Origin: Nitrospiraceae bacterium
Lineage (GTDB): Bacteria; Nitrospirota; Nitrospiria; Nitrospirales; Nitrospiraceae
Direction of reading: 5' to 3'
Assembly: GCA_025934615.1 (NCBI GenBank)
Contig: JAICXS010000056.1
Coordinates: 1 to 8,719 of the forward strand
DNA length: 8,719 nt
Part shown: piece by piece, positions 1-6,460 of the stretch
Position numbering within the stretch: position 1 is the stretch's first letter
Layout: the number at the start of each line of letters is the position of its first letter
Translations under genes and position numbers: made by a program
The notes under the pieces: generated by a model
What the model was told of the DNA's origin: nothing
Databases searched by the model: none
Seen by the model: the letters and a program-made list of their open reading frames with translations, nothing else

Positions 1-926
1 AGGAAGTGCTTATGGAGAGCGGCGTTACGCAGCACCCGTGAATATGCGTCACAGGCCAAGTGTTCGATTTGTCGTGTTCTCTGCCAGTACACGTATTCCC
101 GTTGCGCTATGGAATATTTCTGTGCTTCCTTGTCCCACGTGTCCCATGAGTGAAGGTGTTCCGTAGCGCTGCGCATGTCGAACGCTTCCTGTAGGAGAGA
201 TCGTGTATCATTGCTCGGGCGCGCGAACGTCTGGCAGCGGCACACGAACTGATGTTTAGTTCGGCCTTTAACCGGCAGAATGAGGGCCTCCAAGGAGCGG
301 ACAAACTGATGGAGTCGGTTAGGTTCTGCTTGTTCCATCAAGCCATTGAATAATGTATTCAGACCGCGGATGATACGCTCGCCTTTGTTTGCGTTCAGGG
401 CTGTGAAGCCCGCGTGGAGCGTGATGACGTCTTCAAGCCATTCCTTTGTGACGGGCGTGAGCCGGTATCCTTTGCTTTGAAAGAATGGCCGTTGCTCGCG
501 CATCTGCCGAATCCTCGGCGTTCTCTGTTCGGACGAGCCGACTAATAAAACGGAGCCTGAGCCCAATAATAAATCGGTGCCATTGTACGTGATGCCACGT
601 TTGAGATGCACGAGATAGAACAATCGGTGCAGGTAGTTGCCGAAGCGCTCATGCACATCATCCAATATTTCAAGGTTGTCGGATGGTTCCTCGACGAAAA
701 GCACAAGCTTGGCTTTCCCAAGATTCTCCATCCGGATGGAGCCGATCCACTCTTTCCAGACACCGAGGTCGGGGACTGGAACTCCGGGTATGACCCATGT
801 GCCGTCAGACAGACGGAAGGCTTCTTGCGGGAGCTGGACGTGAACGTTGTTGAAGGTCTGAAGGGCGAATTTGCCCTTGTTCTGGAATTGGTAGGCCACG
901 GGAGGGCGTTGTCTTAAGAGTGCCAC
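1..926 (-). CDS. HEPN-domain protein (Apea-like), 3' end outside window
   Basis: The minus strand is open from an in-frame TAA at 936-938 to the left edge, about 308 codons, with protein-like composition. The first usable start after that stop is GTG at 924-926 (M-A-L-L-R-Q-R-P-P); a second GTG lies nine codons later, and no clear Shine-Dalgarno sequence is visible. The N-terminal two thirds resembles no family I can name; it has segments such as KAKLVLFVEEP and WLEDVITLHAGF. Near residue 252 the segment FDMRSATEHLHSW fits the HEPN R-x4-6-H signature (R252, H257), in the style of the Apea-like HEPN families where a [YF]-D-x-R-S-x-x-x-H motif is typical. HEPN proteins are commonly metal-independent RNases in toxin-antitoxin, abortive-infection and CRISPR systems, so an RNA-cleaving defence role is inferred, not shown. 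The opposite-strand frames here are shadows. The C-terminus beyond position 1 is missing, so total length is unknown. Confidence 0.72.
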   Translation of the reverse strand, partial: MALLRQRPPVAYQFQNKGKFALQTFNNVHVQLPQEAFRLSDGTWVIPGVPVPDLGVWKEWIGSIRMENLGKAKLVLFVEEPSDNLEILDDVHERFGNYLHRLFYLVHLKRGITYNGTDLLLGSGSVLLVGSSEQRTPRIRQMREQRPFFQSKGYRLTPVTKEWLEDVITLHAGFTALNANKGERIIRGLNTLFNGLMEQAEPNRLHQFVRSLEALILPVKGRTKHQFVCRCQTFARPSNDTRSLLQEAFDMRSATEHLHSWDTWDKEAQKYSIAQREYVYWQRTRQIEHLACDAYSRVLRNAALHKHF

Positions 927-1210
927 ATAAGGACGTTATGATACGTTGCAACAGGAATCAAGCTTCAGGGGGAGGGGAGCGGGCATCCTTCTGCGGGCAT
1001 CCCTCTATGTGTTGCGATCCTCATCATCGGAGGGGGTGCCTGGCAGTTTTGTCGAGCGATTCAACGGGTTTTCTCAAATTGACCCACTACCCTCAATGGC
1101 GCCTGGATCGGCAAGACCATTAAGATATGAAAGTATTATTCTTTTGACCACTTGGGCTCATTGACTTGATCTATCTCGCATCGGTCGGATGTTTCGTGTA
1201 TCTTCTCCAC
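927..1210. other. Intergenic region with a short direct repeat and possible IS21-like debris
   Basis: About 280 bases separate the divergent HEPN gene and the mntA-hepT pair. I see no convincing gene. GCGGGCATCC occurs twice (979-988 and 993-1002), four bases apart. The stretch around 1048-1092 (TGGCAGTTTTGTC, then AAATTGACCCACTACC) resembles from memory the AT-rich flank before istA in IS21-family elements, but no transposase is present. TTGACC (1143) and TTGACT (1161) could be -35 elements for mntA, yet neither has a good -10 partner. Confidence 0.3.
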
Positions 1211-1528
1211 ATGAGCAAACCTTCCCTCACCCGTGACGAGGCGATCCGGCGGCTGCAAACCGTTGATGCCGAGATCCGGCATCTCGGTGTTCGTCGGCTG
1301 GCGCTCTTCGGATCCGTACTTCGCAACGAGGCTCGCCCCGACAGTGATGTTGATGTGCTTGTCGAGTTCGCTCCGAGAGAAAAGACCTTCGATCGCTTCA
1401 TGGCGCTGGCGGATCTGCTCGAAGACACGTTGGAGCACCGGGTTGAAGTAGTCACCACTGAGTCACTCTCACCGTTTATTGGGCCGCACATCTTGGCCGA
1501 GGCGACGGATGTCCTTCGAGCCGCGTGA
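1211..1528 (+). CDS. mntA: MntA-type minimal nucleotidyltransferase antitoxin
   Basis: This 105-residue protein belongs to the MNT (Pol-beta-like nucleotidyltransferase) family. The catalytic signature GS-x10-DxD is clear: G34-S35 in ALFGSVLRNEARPDSDVDVL, with D46 and D48 as metal ligands; E52 in LVEF is close to the third acidic position. The preferred start is ATG 1211 (MSKPSLTRDEA), which gives the usual family length; an upstream in-frame ATG at 1166 would add 15 hydrophobic residues not typical of the family. In characterised type VII systems MntA adds AMP to a tyrosine next to the HEPN active site of HepT and silences its RNase activity. The gene overlaps hepT by 20 bases, the usual coupled arrangement. 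The nucleotidyltransferase motifs look intact, so this half of the pair is probably functional. Confidence 0.9.
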   Translation: MSKPSLTRDEAIRRLQTVDAEIRHLGVRRLALFGSVLRNEARPDSDVDVLVEFAPREKTFDRFMALADLLEDTLEHRVEVVTTESLSPFIGPHILAEATDVLRAA

Positions 1529-1826
1529 CTACCTGCGGCATATTCTCGTGGAAGTCGAGTACCTCCTCGATCAGAGTCAGCGCCTGACCTATGAGCGTTT
1601 CGCAGTGGATGAGACGTTGCGGCGTGCGTTCGTGCGCAGCTTGGAAATTATCGGCGAAGCGGTGAAAAACCTACCCGATGAGTTCCGAGCATCGCATCCC
1701 GAGGTTGAGTGGCGTCCGATTGCTCGGATGCGCGACCGCCTGATCCACGGTTATTTTGGGGTGGACTATCAACTCGTGTGGGACCCGGCGACCCGATACA
1801 ATCCCAGGCTTTCTGGCCAACACTGA
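1509..1826 (+). CDS. hepT: HepT-like HEPN ribonuclease toxin (DUF86), C-terminus disrupted
   Basis: ATG 1509 gives a 105-residue product (MSFEPRDYLRHILVEVEYLL) with the HepT fold signature: helices around residues 5-25 and 36-55, then RDRLIHGYFGVDY at 75-87. This contains the R-x4-H-x-Y motif (R75, H80, Y82), where R and H form the RNase site and Tyr is the residue AMPylated by MntA. After VDYQLVWD the family normally continues with a helix of the type V-x-T-x-x-I-P-x-L. In the annotated frame it instead reads PATRYNPRLSGQH and stops. Moving +1 at about 1800 gives IPGFLANTEE and continues to a TAA at 1861-1863, a total near 117 residues, which matches usual HepT length better. So either one extra base is present (mutation or assembly error) or a recombination joint has removed the end. 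The active-site region is intact. It overlaps mntA and would be translated with it. Confidence 0.85.
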   Translation: MSFEPRDYLRHILVEVEYLLDQSQRLTYERFAVDETLRRAFVRSLEIIGEAVKNLPDEFRASHPEVEWRPIARMRDRLIHGYFGVDYQLVWDPATRYNPRLSGQH

Positions 1827-2011
1827 AGAAACAGCGATGTTTGAGGCATCGGATCGTGCATAAGGCCGTCGCATGTACGAAAGCCGAAGCTGAAGAGGCC
1901 ATTGACGCAGTAAGCGCATTTATAAAGCATGTTGAGAAGCTACAAAGCTCACACCGAGAACAAGGCGGCCAAAATGAATTATGGTCTAATATAGCGATGG
2001 AGCTGTGGTAA
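1808..2011 (+). pseudogene. 3' fragment of a second HEPN-domain protein
   Basis: In the third forward frame relative to hepT, the sequence from about 1808 reads AFWPTLKKQRCLRHRIVHKA and then CTKAEAEEAIDAVSAFIKHV, ending at TAA 2009-2011. LRHRIVH contains R-x4-H (codons at 1844 and 1859), and the following amphipathic helix with EAEEAI..V..F...VE looks like the last helix of a HEPN/DUF4145-like domain. No matching N-terminal portion exists upstream in this frame, because hepT occupies that DNA. An open frame does extend back to an ATG at 1709, but that part is antisense to nothing and lies inside hepT. I read this as the 3' remnant of another HEPN gene joined out of frame to hepT. The tail (QGGQNELWSNIAMELW) is not recognised. 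Confidence 0.55.
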
Positions 2012-2121
2012 GAACTACGCGGTGAGGCTTTGATATCTTGACGATCATCGTCTCGCCCGCTCTCACTCGCTGAGGTTTCCGCTCTCGTTCGTGGAATGAC
2101 GGATCTCGGTGCCTTGCTGTA

Positions 2122-2304
2122 GCGCCATTCATGCATCGCCACTAACACCGGTTCCGGCGACCGCCCGAGCTGCGTCAGTCTATACTCGACACGGAGAAGC
2201 ATCTCGCCGAAGTCCTCTCATCCATCAAGCCGCCGACCTCCATCCCCTTGAGCTGCTTGACAAGCGTCCGAGATGCAACCCGGAGCCAGATCAGATAGAG
2301 CATA
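2122..2304 (-). pseudogene. Frameshifted HxlR-family transcriptional regulator remnant
   Basis: Three minus-strand frames carry successive pieces of an HxlR-type winged helix. The order from the N-terminal side is YALSDLAPG (2278-2304), ASRTLVKQLKGMEVGGLMDE (2217-2276) and EDFGEMLLRVEYRLTQLGRS plus PEPVLVAMHEW (2122-2217). Together they follow the family pattern of recognition helix (S-x-R-T-L-x-x-Q-L-K-x-M-E), then wing (RVEYxLTxLGxS), then the C-terminal helix (PVLxAMxEW). At least two frame changes are needed to read it through, so no intact protein is made. The N-terminal part upstream of 2304 is unclear and may extend to about 2380. HxlR regulators often answer to redox or electrophile stress, but nothing here says what this one controlled. 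Between 2012 and 2121, and between 2305 and 2417, I see no other gene. Confidence 0.65.
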
Positions 2305-2417
2305 GGAATGACCAGGCACGTCTCGCCTCGTAACGCCTCCGCATCCCGCCCCACTCTCTCCCCCATGAGCGTCAGGTCCTCTGTTCAGATCGCAGTATGT
2401 GAACTTCGACTTTACCG

Positions 2418-2447
2418 TTGAAACCACTTCAGGCAATTTTTTATAGT
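2418..2447 (+). promoter_or_regulatory. Candidate sigma70-type promoter for soxC-soxD
   Basis: TTGAAA (2418-2423) is followed 18 bases later by TATAGT (2442-2447). Both boxes are close to consensus, and the spacer is AT-rich near the -10. Transcription would begin near 2454 and give a leader of about 70 bases before the soxC start. This is pattern matching only. Confidence 0.45.
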
Positions 2448-2512
2448 TGAGTTGAAATACTCTCCATTCGGAACAGGGGCACCCGCATGAGACCATTGAG
2501 CCGCCTCATAAG

Positions 2513-2519
2513 AGAGGAG
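2513..2519 (+). promoter_or_regulatory. Shine-Dalgarno sequence setting the soxC start
   Basis: AGAGGAG ends six bases before ATG 2526. The alternative in-frame ATG at 2487 has no such site, and it would place 13 extra residues before the Tat signal. This supports 2526 as the start. Confidence 0.7.
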
Positions 2520-2525
2520 CATTCC

Positions 2526-3800
2526 ATGGCAAAACGACTTCAGGAGGAGGGACCATCAGGAGACAACGGCCTGCCCAATGTTGAAGATGAATCCCTTCTG
2601 AATCGCCGGAGCCTTCTGGCCGGAACTGCAGGCCTAGTAGGCGCGATGCTCATGGGATCGATGAGTCCATCCGCCGAAGCGACCACGGAGGGTTCGCCGG
2701 AAGATCCCACGCGGGTGCCCGGTGCGGTTCCGACTGCCTATGGACAGCGATCGTCCTTCGAAAAATCCGTCCGCATCCCCCGTTCCTGGTGGTCGTCGCT
2801 GACCCCTCTGCAAGACTCGCACGGGATCCTGACTCCTTCCGCCTTACACTTCGAACGGCATCACAACGGTGTGCCGACCATCCAACCGGCACAGCACCGC
2901 CTCCTCATTCACGGCATGGTGGAGCAGCCTTGGACATTCACCCTCGATGATTTGAAGCGATTTCCTTCCATTTCTCGACTGGCCTTCATCGAATGTTCAG
3001 GCAATTCGGCGCCTGAATGGCACAAACCAGCCGGACAGACCGCGCAGCAGACCCACGGGCTGACGAGCACGAGTGAATGGACCGGCGTGGCCTTGAAGAC
3101 CGTCCTGCGAGAAGTCGGAGTGCATCCCGACGCATCCTGGATGTTGGCCGAAGGCAGCGATGCGGCGGCCATGACGCGTAGCCTTCCGCTGGCACCCATC
3201 CTGGAGGAGGCAATGCTTTGCTATGCCCAAAACGGCGAACCGCTCCGCCCGGAACAGGGCTATCCGCTCCGACTGCTCATCCCCGGCTGGGAAGGCAACA
3301 CCTGCATCAAATGGCTGCGGCGGCTGAAGCTCGGCAGGGCGCCCTTCATGACTCGCGAAGAAACGTCGCAATATACGGATCTGATGCCGGACGGCACGGC
3401 CCGCCAATTCACCATGGTCATGGAGGTTAAATCCGTCATTACGTCTCCCTCGGGTGGACAACGTATCCAGCCTGGATTCGTGGAGATTCACGGGCTGGCA
3501 TGGAGTGGCAGAGGCCGCATCGCGCTTGTTGAGGTGAGCACGGACAGAGGGCGATCCTGGCAGCAGGCGGTCCTACAAGATCCGATCCTGCCCAAGTGTC
3601 ATACCAGGTTTCACTTTCCTTGGCAGTGGAATGGAGAAGACGTGATTCTGCAGAGCCGCTGCCTGGACGACACAGGGTACCGGCAGCCGGATCGAGCGAC
3701 ATTGGTGGCGGTGCGGGGAGTAAACTCCGTTTATCATTACAATGCGATTCAGAGCTGGCACATTGCCGCAGACGGGCAGGTGAGCAATGTTCATGCGTAA
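2526..3800 (+). CDS. soxC: SoxC-type sulfite/sulfane dehydrogenase, molybdopterin subunit
   Basis: The 424-residue protein belongs to the sulfite oxidase family, SoxC branch. It starts with a Tat signal: N-R-R-S-L-L-A-G with Arg27-Arg28, followed by a hydrophobic stretch to about residue 46 and an AEA-type cleavage region near 50-52. The Moco domain includes the SoxC hallmark TPSALHFERHHNGVP (residues 103-117), PAQHRLLIHGMVE (121-133) and RLAFIECSGNS (151-161), where Cys157 is the expected molybdenum ligand. GWEGNTCIKWLRRLKL (254-269) is also typical. The C-terminal part (about 296-405) is the Mo-co dimerisation domain. Such enzymes take electrons from sulfite or from SoxY-bound sulfane sulfur and pass them to a cytochrome c; the adjacent haem gene is the likely partner. 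The SoxC or SorA-like substrate cannot be decided from sequence alone, and SoxXYZAB is not in the window. The frame is intact. Confidence 0.92.
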   Translation: MAKRLQEEGPSGDNGLPNVEDESLLNRRSLLAGTAGLVGAMLMGSMSPSAEATTEGSPEDPTRVPGAVPTAYGQRSSFEKSVRIPRSWWSSLTPLQDSHGILTPSALHFERHHNGVPTIQPAQHRLLIHGMVEQPWTFTLDDLKRFPSISRLAFIECSGNSAPEWHKPAGQTAQQTHGLTSTSEWTGVALKTVLREVGVHPDASWMLAEGSDAAAMTRSLPLAPILEEAMLCYAQNGEPLRPEQGYPLRLLIPGWEGNTCIKWLRRLKLGRAPFMTREETSQYTDLMPDGTARQFTMVMEVKSVITSPSGGQRIQPGFVEIHGLAWSGRGRIALVEVSTDRGRSWQQAVLQDPILPKCHTRFHFPWQWNGEDVILQSRCLDDTGYRQPDRATLVAVRGVNSVYHYNAIQSWHIAADGQVSNVHA

Positions 3801-4353
3801 CATCCTGACGGCGGGAGTCACCACCATCCTGAGCGCTGGGATCTTATGGGCCGGCGGCCCGGCGGACCGACCGGAACGGACGCACGACTATGGATTGGGA
3901 CGGCCTGCCACAGACCAGGAAATCCGAGCATGGAACATTGATGTAGCGCCGACCGGAGAGGGATTGCCTGCCGGTCAAGGGACCGCCAAACAAGGAGCAA
4001 CTCTCTTTGCCGCACGTTGCGCGGCTTGTCATGGACTGACGGGGCAGGAAGGTCCGATGGACCGCTTGGTCGGCGGCGTCGGCACATTGGCGAGTCAACA
4101 CCCGATCAAGACCATCGGCAGTTACTGGCCCTATGCGACAACGCTGTATGATTACGTACATCGCGCCATGCCGTTTCCCGCCCCGCAAAGTCTCTCGCCG
4201 GACGAAGTCTACTCGGTCGTGGCGTGGTTGCTTTACCGGAACGGCATTATTGTCGAGGACACCGTGCTCGATGCCCATTCACTACCCGGCATTCCTATGC
4301 CGAACCGCCAGGGTTTCTTTCCCGATCCACGGCCGGACGTACCCAGACCCTGA
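3793..4353 (+). CDS. soxD: SoxD-like mono-haem cytochrome c
   Basis: ATG 3793 is preferred because AGGTGA (3778-3783) lies nine bases upstream; ATG 3787 (two residues longer) is possible. The gene overlaps the soxC stop by eight bases (ATGCGTAA), so translation is probably coupled. The 186-residue product begins with a Sec signal (MRNILTAGVTTILSAGILWA). It then shows the SoxD pattern GLGRPATDQEIRAWNIDV, and a single haem motif C76-A-A-C79-H80 within a class I cytochrome c fold. The probable axial Met is M126 in RAMPFPAPQSL. The C-terminal region (YWPYATTLYDYVHRAMPF, VVAWLLYRNGIIVEDTVLDA, MPNRQGF) also matches SoxD-like proteins. Classical Paracoccus-type SoxD has two haem domains; this one has one, closer to the single-haem partners of SorA/SoxC enzymes. 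It would accept electrons from SoxC in the periplasm. Confidence 0.9.
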   Translation: MRNILTAGVTTILSAGILWAGGPADRPERTHDYGLGRPATDQEIRAWNIDVAPTGEGLPAGQGTAKQGATLFAARCAACHGLTGQEGPMDRLVGGVGTLASQHPIKTIGSYWPYATTLYDYVHRAMPFPAPQSLSPDEVYSVVAWLLYRNGIIVEDTVLDAHSLPGIPMPNRQGFFPDPRPDVPRP

Positions 4354-4465
4354 CCCTTATCGTTCACCTTCATGTGCACGCCGAAATTACATACTGCGAG
4401 CAAGAACCAGGCGAGAAAACTAAAACCGGCATTACTCTCAAATTGCTGAATAAAAAGAAACCGCC
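4354..4465. other. Convergent intergenic spacer between soxD and the copper oxidase gene
   Basis: The two genes end facing each other across 112 bases. I looked for a bidirectional terminator and found no strong GC-rich stem with a T-run on either strand. There are A-rich tracts (AATAAAAAGAAA near 4448-4459) but no convincing hairpin beside them. Transcription read-through, giving antisense RNA, is possible. Confidence 0.4.
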
Positions 4466-6406
4466 TCACTCTGCGACGTCGATAATCATCGTCAGCCCAC
4501 CTCCACCGTTTGTCTCCATATTATTATTGGTCGTGTGGTGCGGAATGTGGCAGTGGAGCAGCCACTTTCCGGGCCGCCGAGCCGTCCAAATCACGTCGTA
4601 CCGTTGACCAGGCCCGACGTTTACGGTATCCGCGAGATAGCGCGCCTGCTGAAGCAGAGTTTCCCCGTCCAACGCCACGACTTCAAACGGACCACCGTGT
4701 ATATGCATGGGATGAATAAAATTATTGTTGCTCCCGATAAAGCGCAGTTTGACCGTTTGACCGACTGTCATTTGAATGACGTCGGTCGAGGGGTAGGCTT
4801 TGCCGTTGATCGTGAAGAAGTTGGGAAGCGCGCCTTCCATCAACATCGCCGGATAGGTCAGCCATTCCCGCTTGAGCCATTCCTGAAGTTGGATGGTCAC
4901 GTCCAGATCGGCCGACGGTTGAGTTGCTGGTTCGCGAGGCTCGATAATGAGCGCGCCATATAACCCAAGCCCCTGCTGCCGATCGGGATGATCATGCGAG
5001 TGATAAAAGAAGGTGCCGGCTTGGGTCACCGTGAACTCATATGTGTATGAACTGCCCGGCTTCACCGGTTCCTGTGTGATCTCAGCCGGGCCATCCATCT
5101 CGTTCGGAAGGACCAAGCCATGCCAGTGTACGGTTGTGGACTCGGGAAGCCCATTACGGAAGTTAATCCGCACGTGATCGCCCTCAGTCACTCGAAGTCG
5201 TGGACCTGGGATCTGCCGATTGAAAGCATAGGCATCCATATACACGTCGTCCAAGATATGCCAGCGAACAACCGATGCATCGATATCGAACACCTTTACG
5301 CCTTGCTCGATGCGGGGCTGGAGTTCCAGATCGCCGCGCGCGTCCACCGGAGCGGTATAGGACACCTGCCGTGGATGTACTGCGCTCATCTCCCGCATGG
5401 CCTCAGCAGGAGTGTCGAAATCCATGATCATCCCAGGCGGCATGATCACCCCGCCGACATCGTGGGCACTGAGCGACAGGTTGACCTTGAACCATGGTCC
5501 GATGATGCCGACCAAGAGCATCAGCGCCGTGACGCCGGAGAGCGCGGCGACTTGCGCGACGGTCGCCGTGCGTTGCATGTTGTGCCCATCGCCATGATCC
5601 CCATGCTGCTTCACATGCCCAGCGTGTGCGGGCATTCCACGCTCTTTTTCTTGGGCATGAGACGTATGGCCATGATGCCCTTCGCCATGTGCCACTTGCC
5701 AGAGGACCGGGACTTCCTGGACGAGGTGAAACTTGGTCCCGGGTTGACGTTGAGTCATGAGACCATGTTTGATGCCCGCCGCGACCAACCAGATATTGAA
5801 CGGATAGGCGAGGGCAAAGCCCGCTATCACGCCGAGCGACATGACGCCCCAAAAGAGCAGCTCGGTCGGCTCCATGGCGCGCATGTCTCGTCCCATCATG
5901 AGCAAACTCATGACAGGCGCCATGCCGGCCATCATGGCATTCATGCTGATGAGCTCAGGGAAAAACGTCTTGCGCACGTTTTCGAGATAAGTCCCACCCA
6001 TCATGCGTTTCATGAACAGTGACTGAAAGATAAACAGGCCGAAGGCGAAGCCTGCCAGGTATTCGATAATGAGGTCGAGCCACATCGGCAGGCCGAGGAG
6101 CGCGGTGACGGCCGCCGCGAGAATAATCCCCGTTGCATCTCCAGCCACGCAATGAATCGTGCTGCCCACGCCCTGTTTCCAGAGCGGCGCCGTAAATTGC
6201 TCGTGTTCACCGGGGCGCGGTTCCTTATCGGCCAAGACATAGAGCAGGAGGCCGAGCGGCCCCATGTAGAGGGTGACGAGGATGAAGCCCCACTTCATCA
6301 CGGTGGGTTCGGGGTTGTTTACAAACTGATCATAAGCCACGTAGGCGGTTGAGAGCCCCGCAAGGACAAACCAGCAGAGTAAAAAGTAATCAATCGGTTG
6401 AATCAT
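4466..6406 (-). CDS. DUF4396 membrane domain fused to a two-domain multicopper oxidase
   Basis: This single 646-residue frame has four parts. Residues 1-217 form a DUF4396-type polytopic membrane domain with about five helices; it carries STIHCVAGDATG (H85, C86, D90) and the late signature FWGVMSLGVIAGFALAYPFN plus WLVAAGIKHG. Residues 240-275 are a His-rich linker with ten His in 36 positions. A further helix follows at about 284-304 (VAALSGVTALMLLVGIIGPW). Residues 345-646 hold two cupredoxin domains. The first has H427-W-H429-G and H469-S-H471-D-H473. The second has H565-P-M-H568-I-H570 and H618-C-H620-I-P-H-H624. These are the four His motifs of laccase-like trinuclear and type 1 copper sites, with the type 1 Cys (C619) only in the second domain, as in small laccases. 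Met630 is one position later than the usual axial Met. The likely role is oxidation at the outer face of the inner membrane, possibly of Cu(I) or phenolics. The start at ATG 6406 has only a weak AGGTG upstream. Confidence 0.9.
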   Translation of the reverse strand: MIQPIDYFLLCWFVLAGLSTAYVAYDQFVNNPEPTVMKWGFILVTLYMGPLGLLLYVLADKEPRPGEHEQFTAPLWKQGVGSTIHCVAGDATGIILAAAVTALLGLPMWLDLIIEYLAGFAFGLFIFQSLFMKRMMGGTYLENVRKTFFPELISMNAMMAGMAPVMSLLMMGRDMRAMEPTELLFWGVMSLGVIAGFALAYPFNIWLVAAGIKHGLMTQRQPGTKFHLVQEVPVLWQVAHGEGHHGHTSHAQEKERGMPAHAGHVKQHGDHGDGHNMQRTATVAQVAALSGVTALMLLVGIIGPWFKVNLSLSAHDVGGVIMPPGMIMDFDTPAEAMREMSAVHPRQVSYTAPVDARGDLELQPRIEQGVKVFDIDASVVRWHILDDVYMDAYAFNRQIPGPRLRVTEGDHVRINFRNGLPESTTVHWHGLVLPNEMDGPAEITQEPVKPGSSYTYEFTVTQAGTFFYHSHDHPDRQQGLGLYGALIIEPREPATQPSADLDVTIQLQEWLKREWLTYPAMLMEGALPNFFTINGKAYPSTDVIQMTVGQTVKLRFIGSNNNFIHPMHIHGGPFEVVALDGETLLQQARYLADTVNVGPGQRYDVIWTARRPGKWLLHCHIPHHTTNNNMETNGGGGLTMIIDVAE

Positions 6407-6421
6407 GGGAGCACCTGCACT

Positions 6422-6450
6422 GGTATGAGTGTGGCAGCAAGTGTCGTCAA
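6422..6450 (-). promoter_or_regulatory. Candidate promoter for the DUF4396-oxidase gene
   Basis: On the minus strand TTGACG (6445-6450) is separated by exactly 17 bases from CATACC (6422-6427). The -35 is close to consensus, the -10 only fair. The start codon at 6406 is about 15 bases beyond the -10, so the leader would be very short. This is a motif match with no further support. Confidence 0.3.
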
Positions 6451-6460
6451 CGTATCATGC

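Noticed and set aside
606..917. 103-codon plus-strand open frame
   Set aside because: It is antisense to the left-edge HEPN gene, which has a much longer open frame and a family motif.
979..1002. Two copies of GCGGGCATCC as a CRISPR or iteron array
   Set aside because: Only two short copies with a four-base gap are present; there are no further units and no spacer pattern.
1136..1491. Minus-strand open frames over the mntA gene
   Set aside because: They oppose a gene with a full GS-x10-DxD signature and have no support of their own.
2997..3491. 164-codon minus-strand open frame
   Set aside because: It is antisense to the intact soxC gene and shows no recognisable motif or ribosome-binding site.
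4224..4607. 127-codon plus-strand open frame spanning the soxD end and the oxidase 3' end
   Set aside because: It straddles two real genes in other frames and has low-complexity composition; it is not credible as a gene.
5120..6022. 300-codon plus-strand open frame
   Set aside because: It lies entirely antisense to the DUF4396-oxidase gene, whose copper motifs are clear. Its His/Arg-rich translation is what the complement of that gene's sequence produces.
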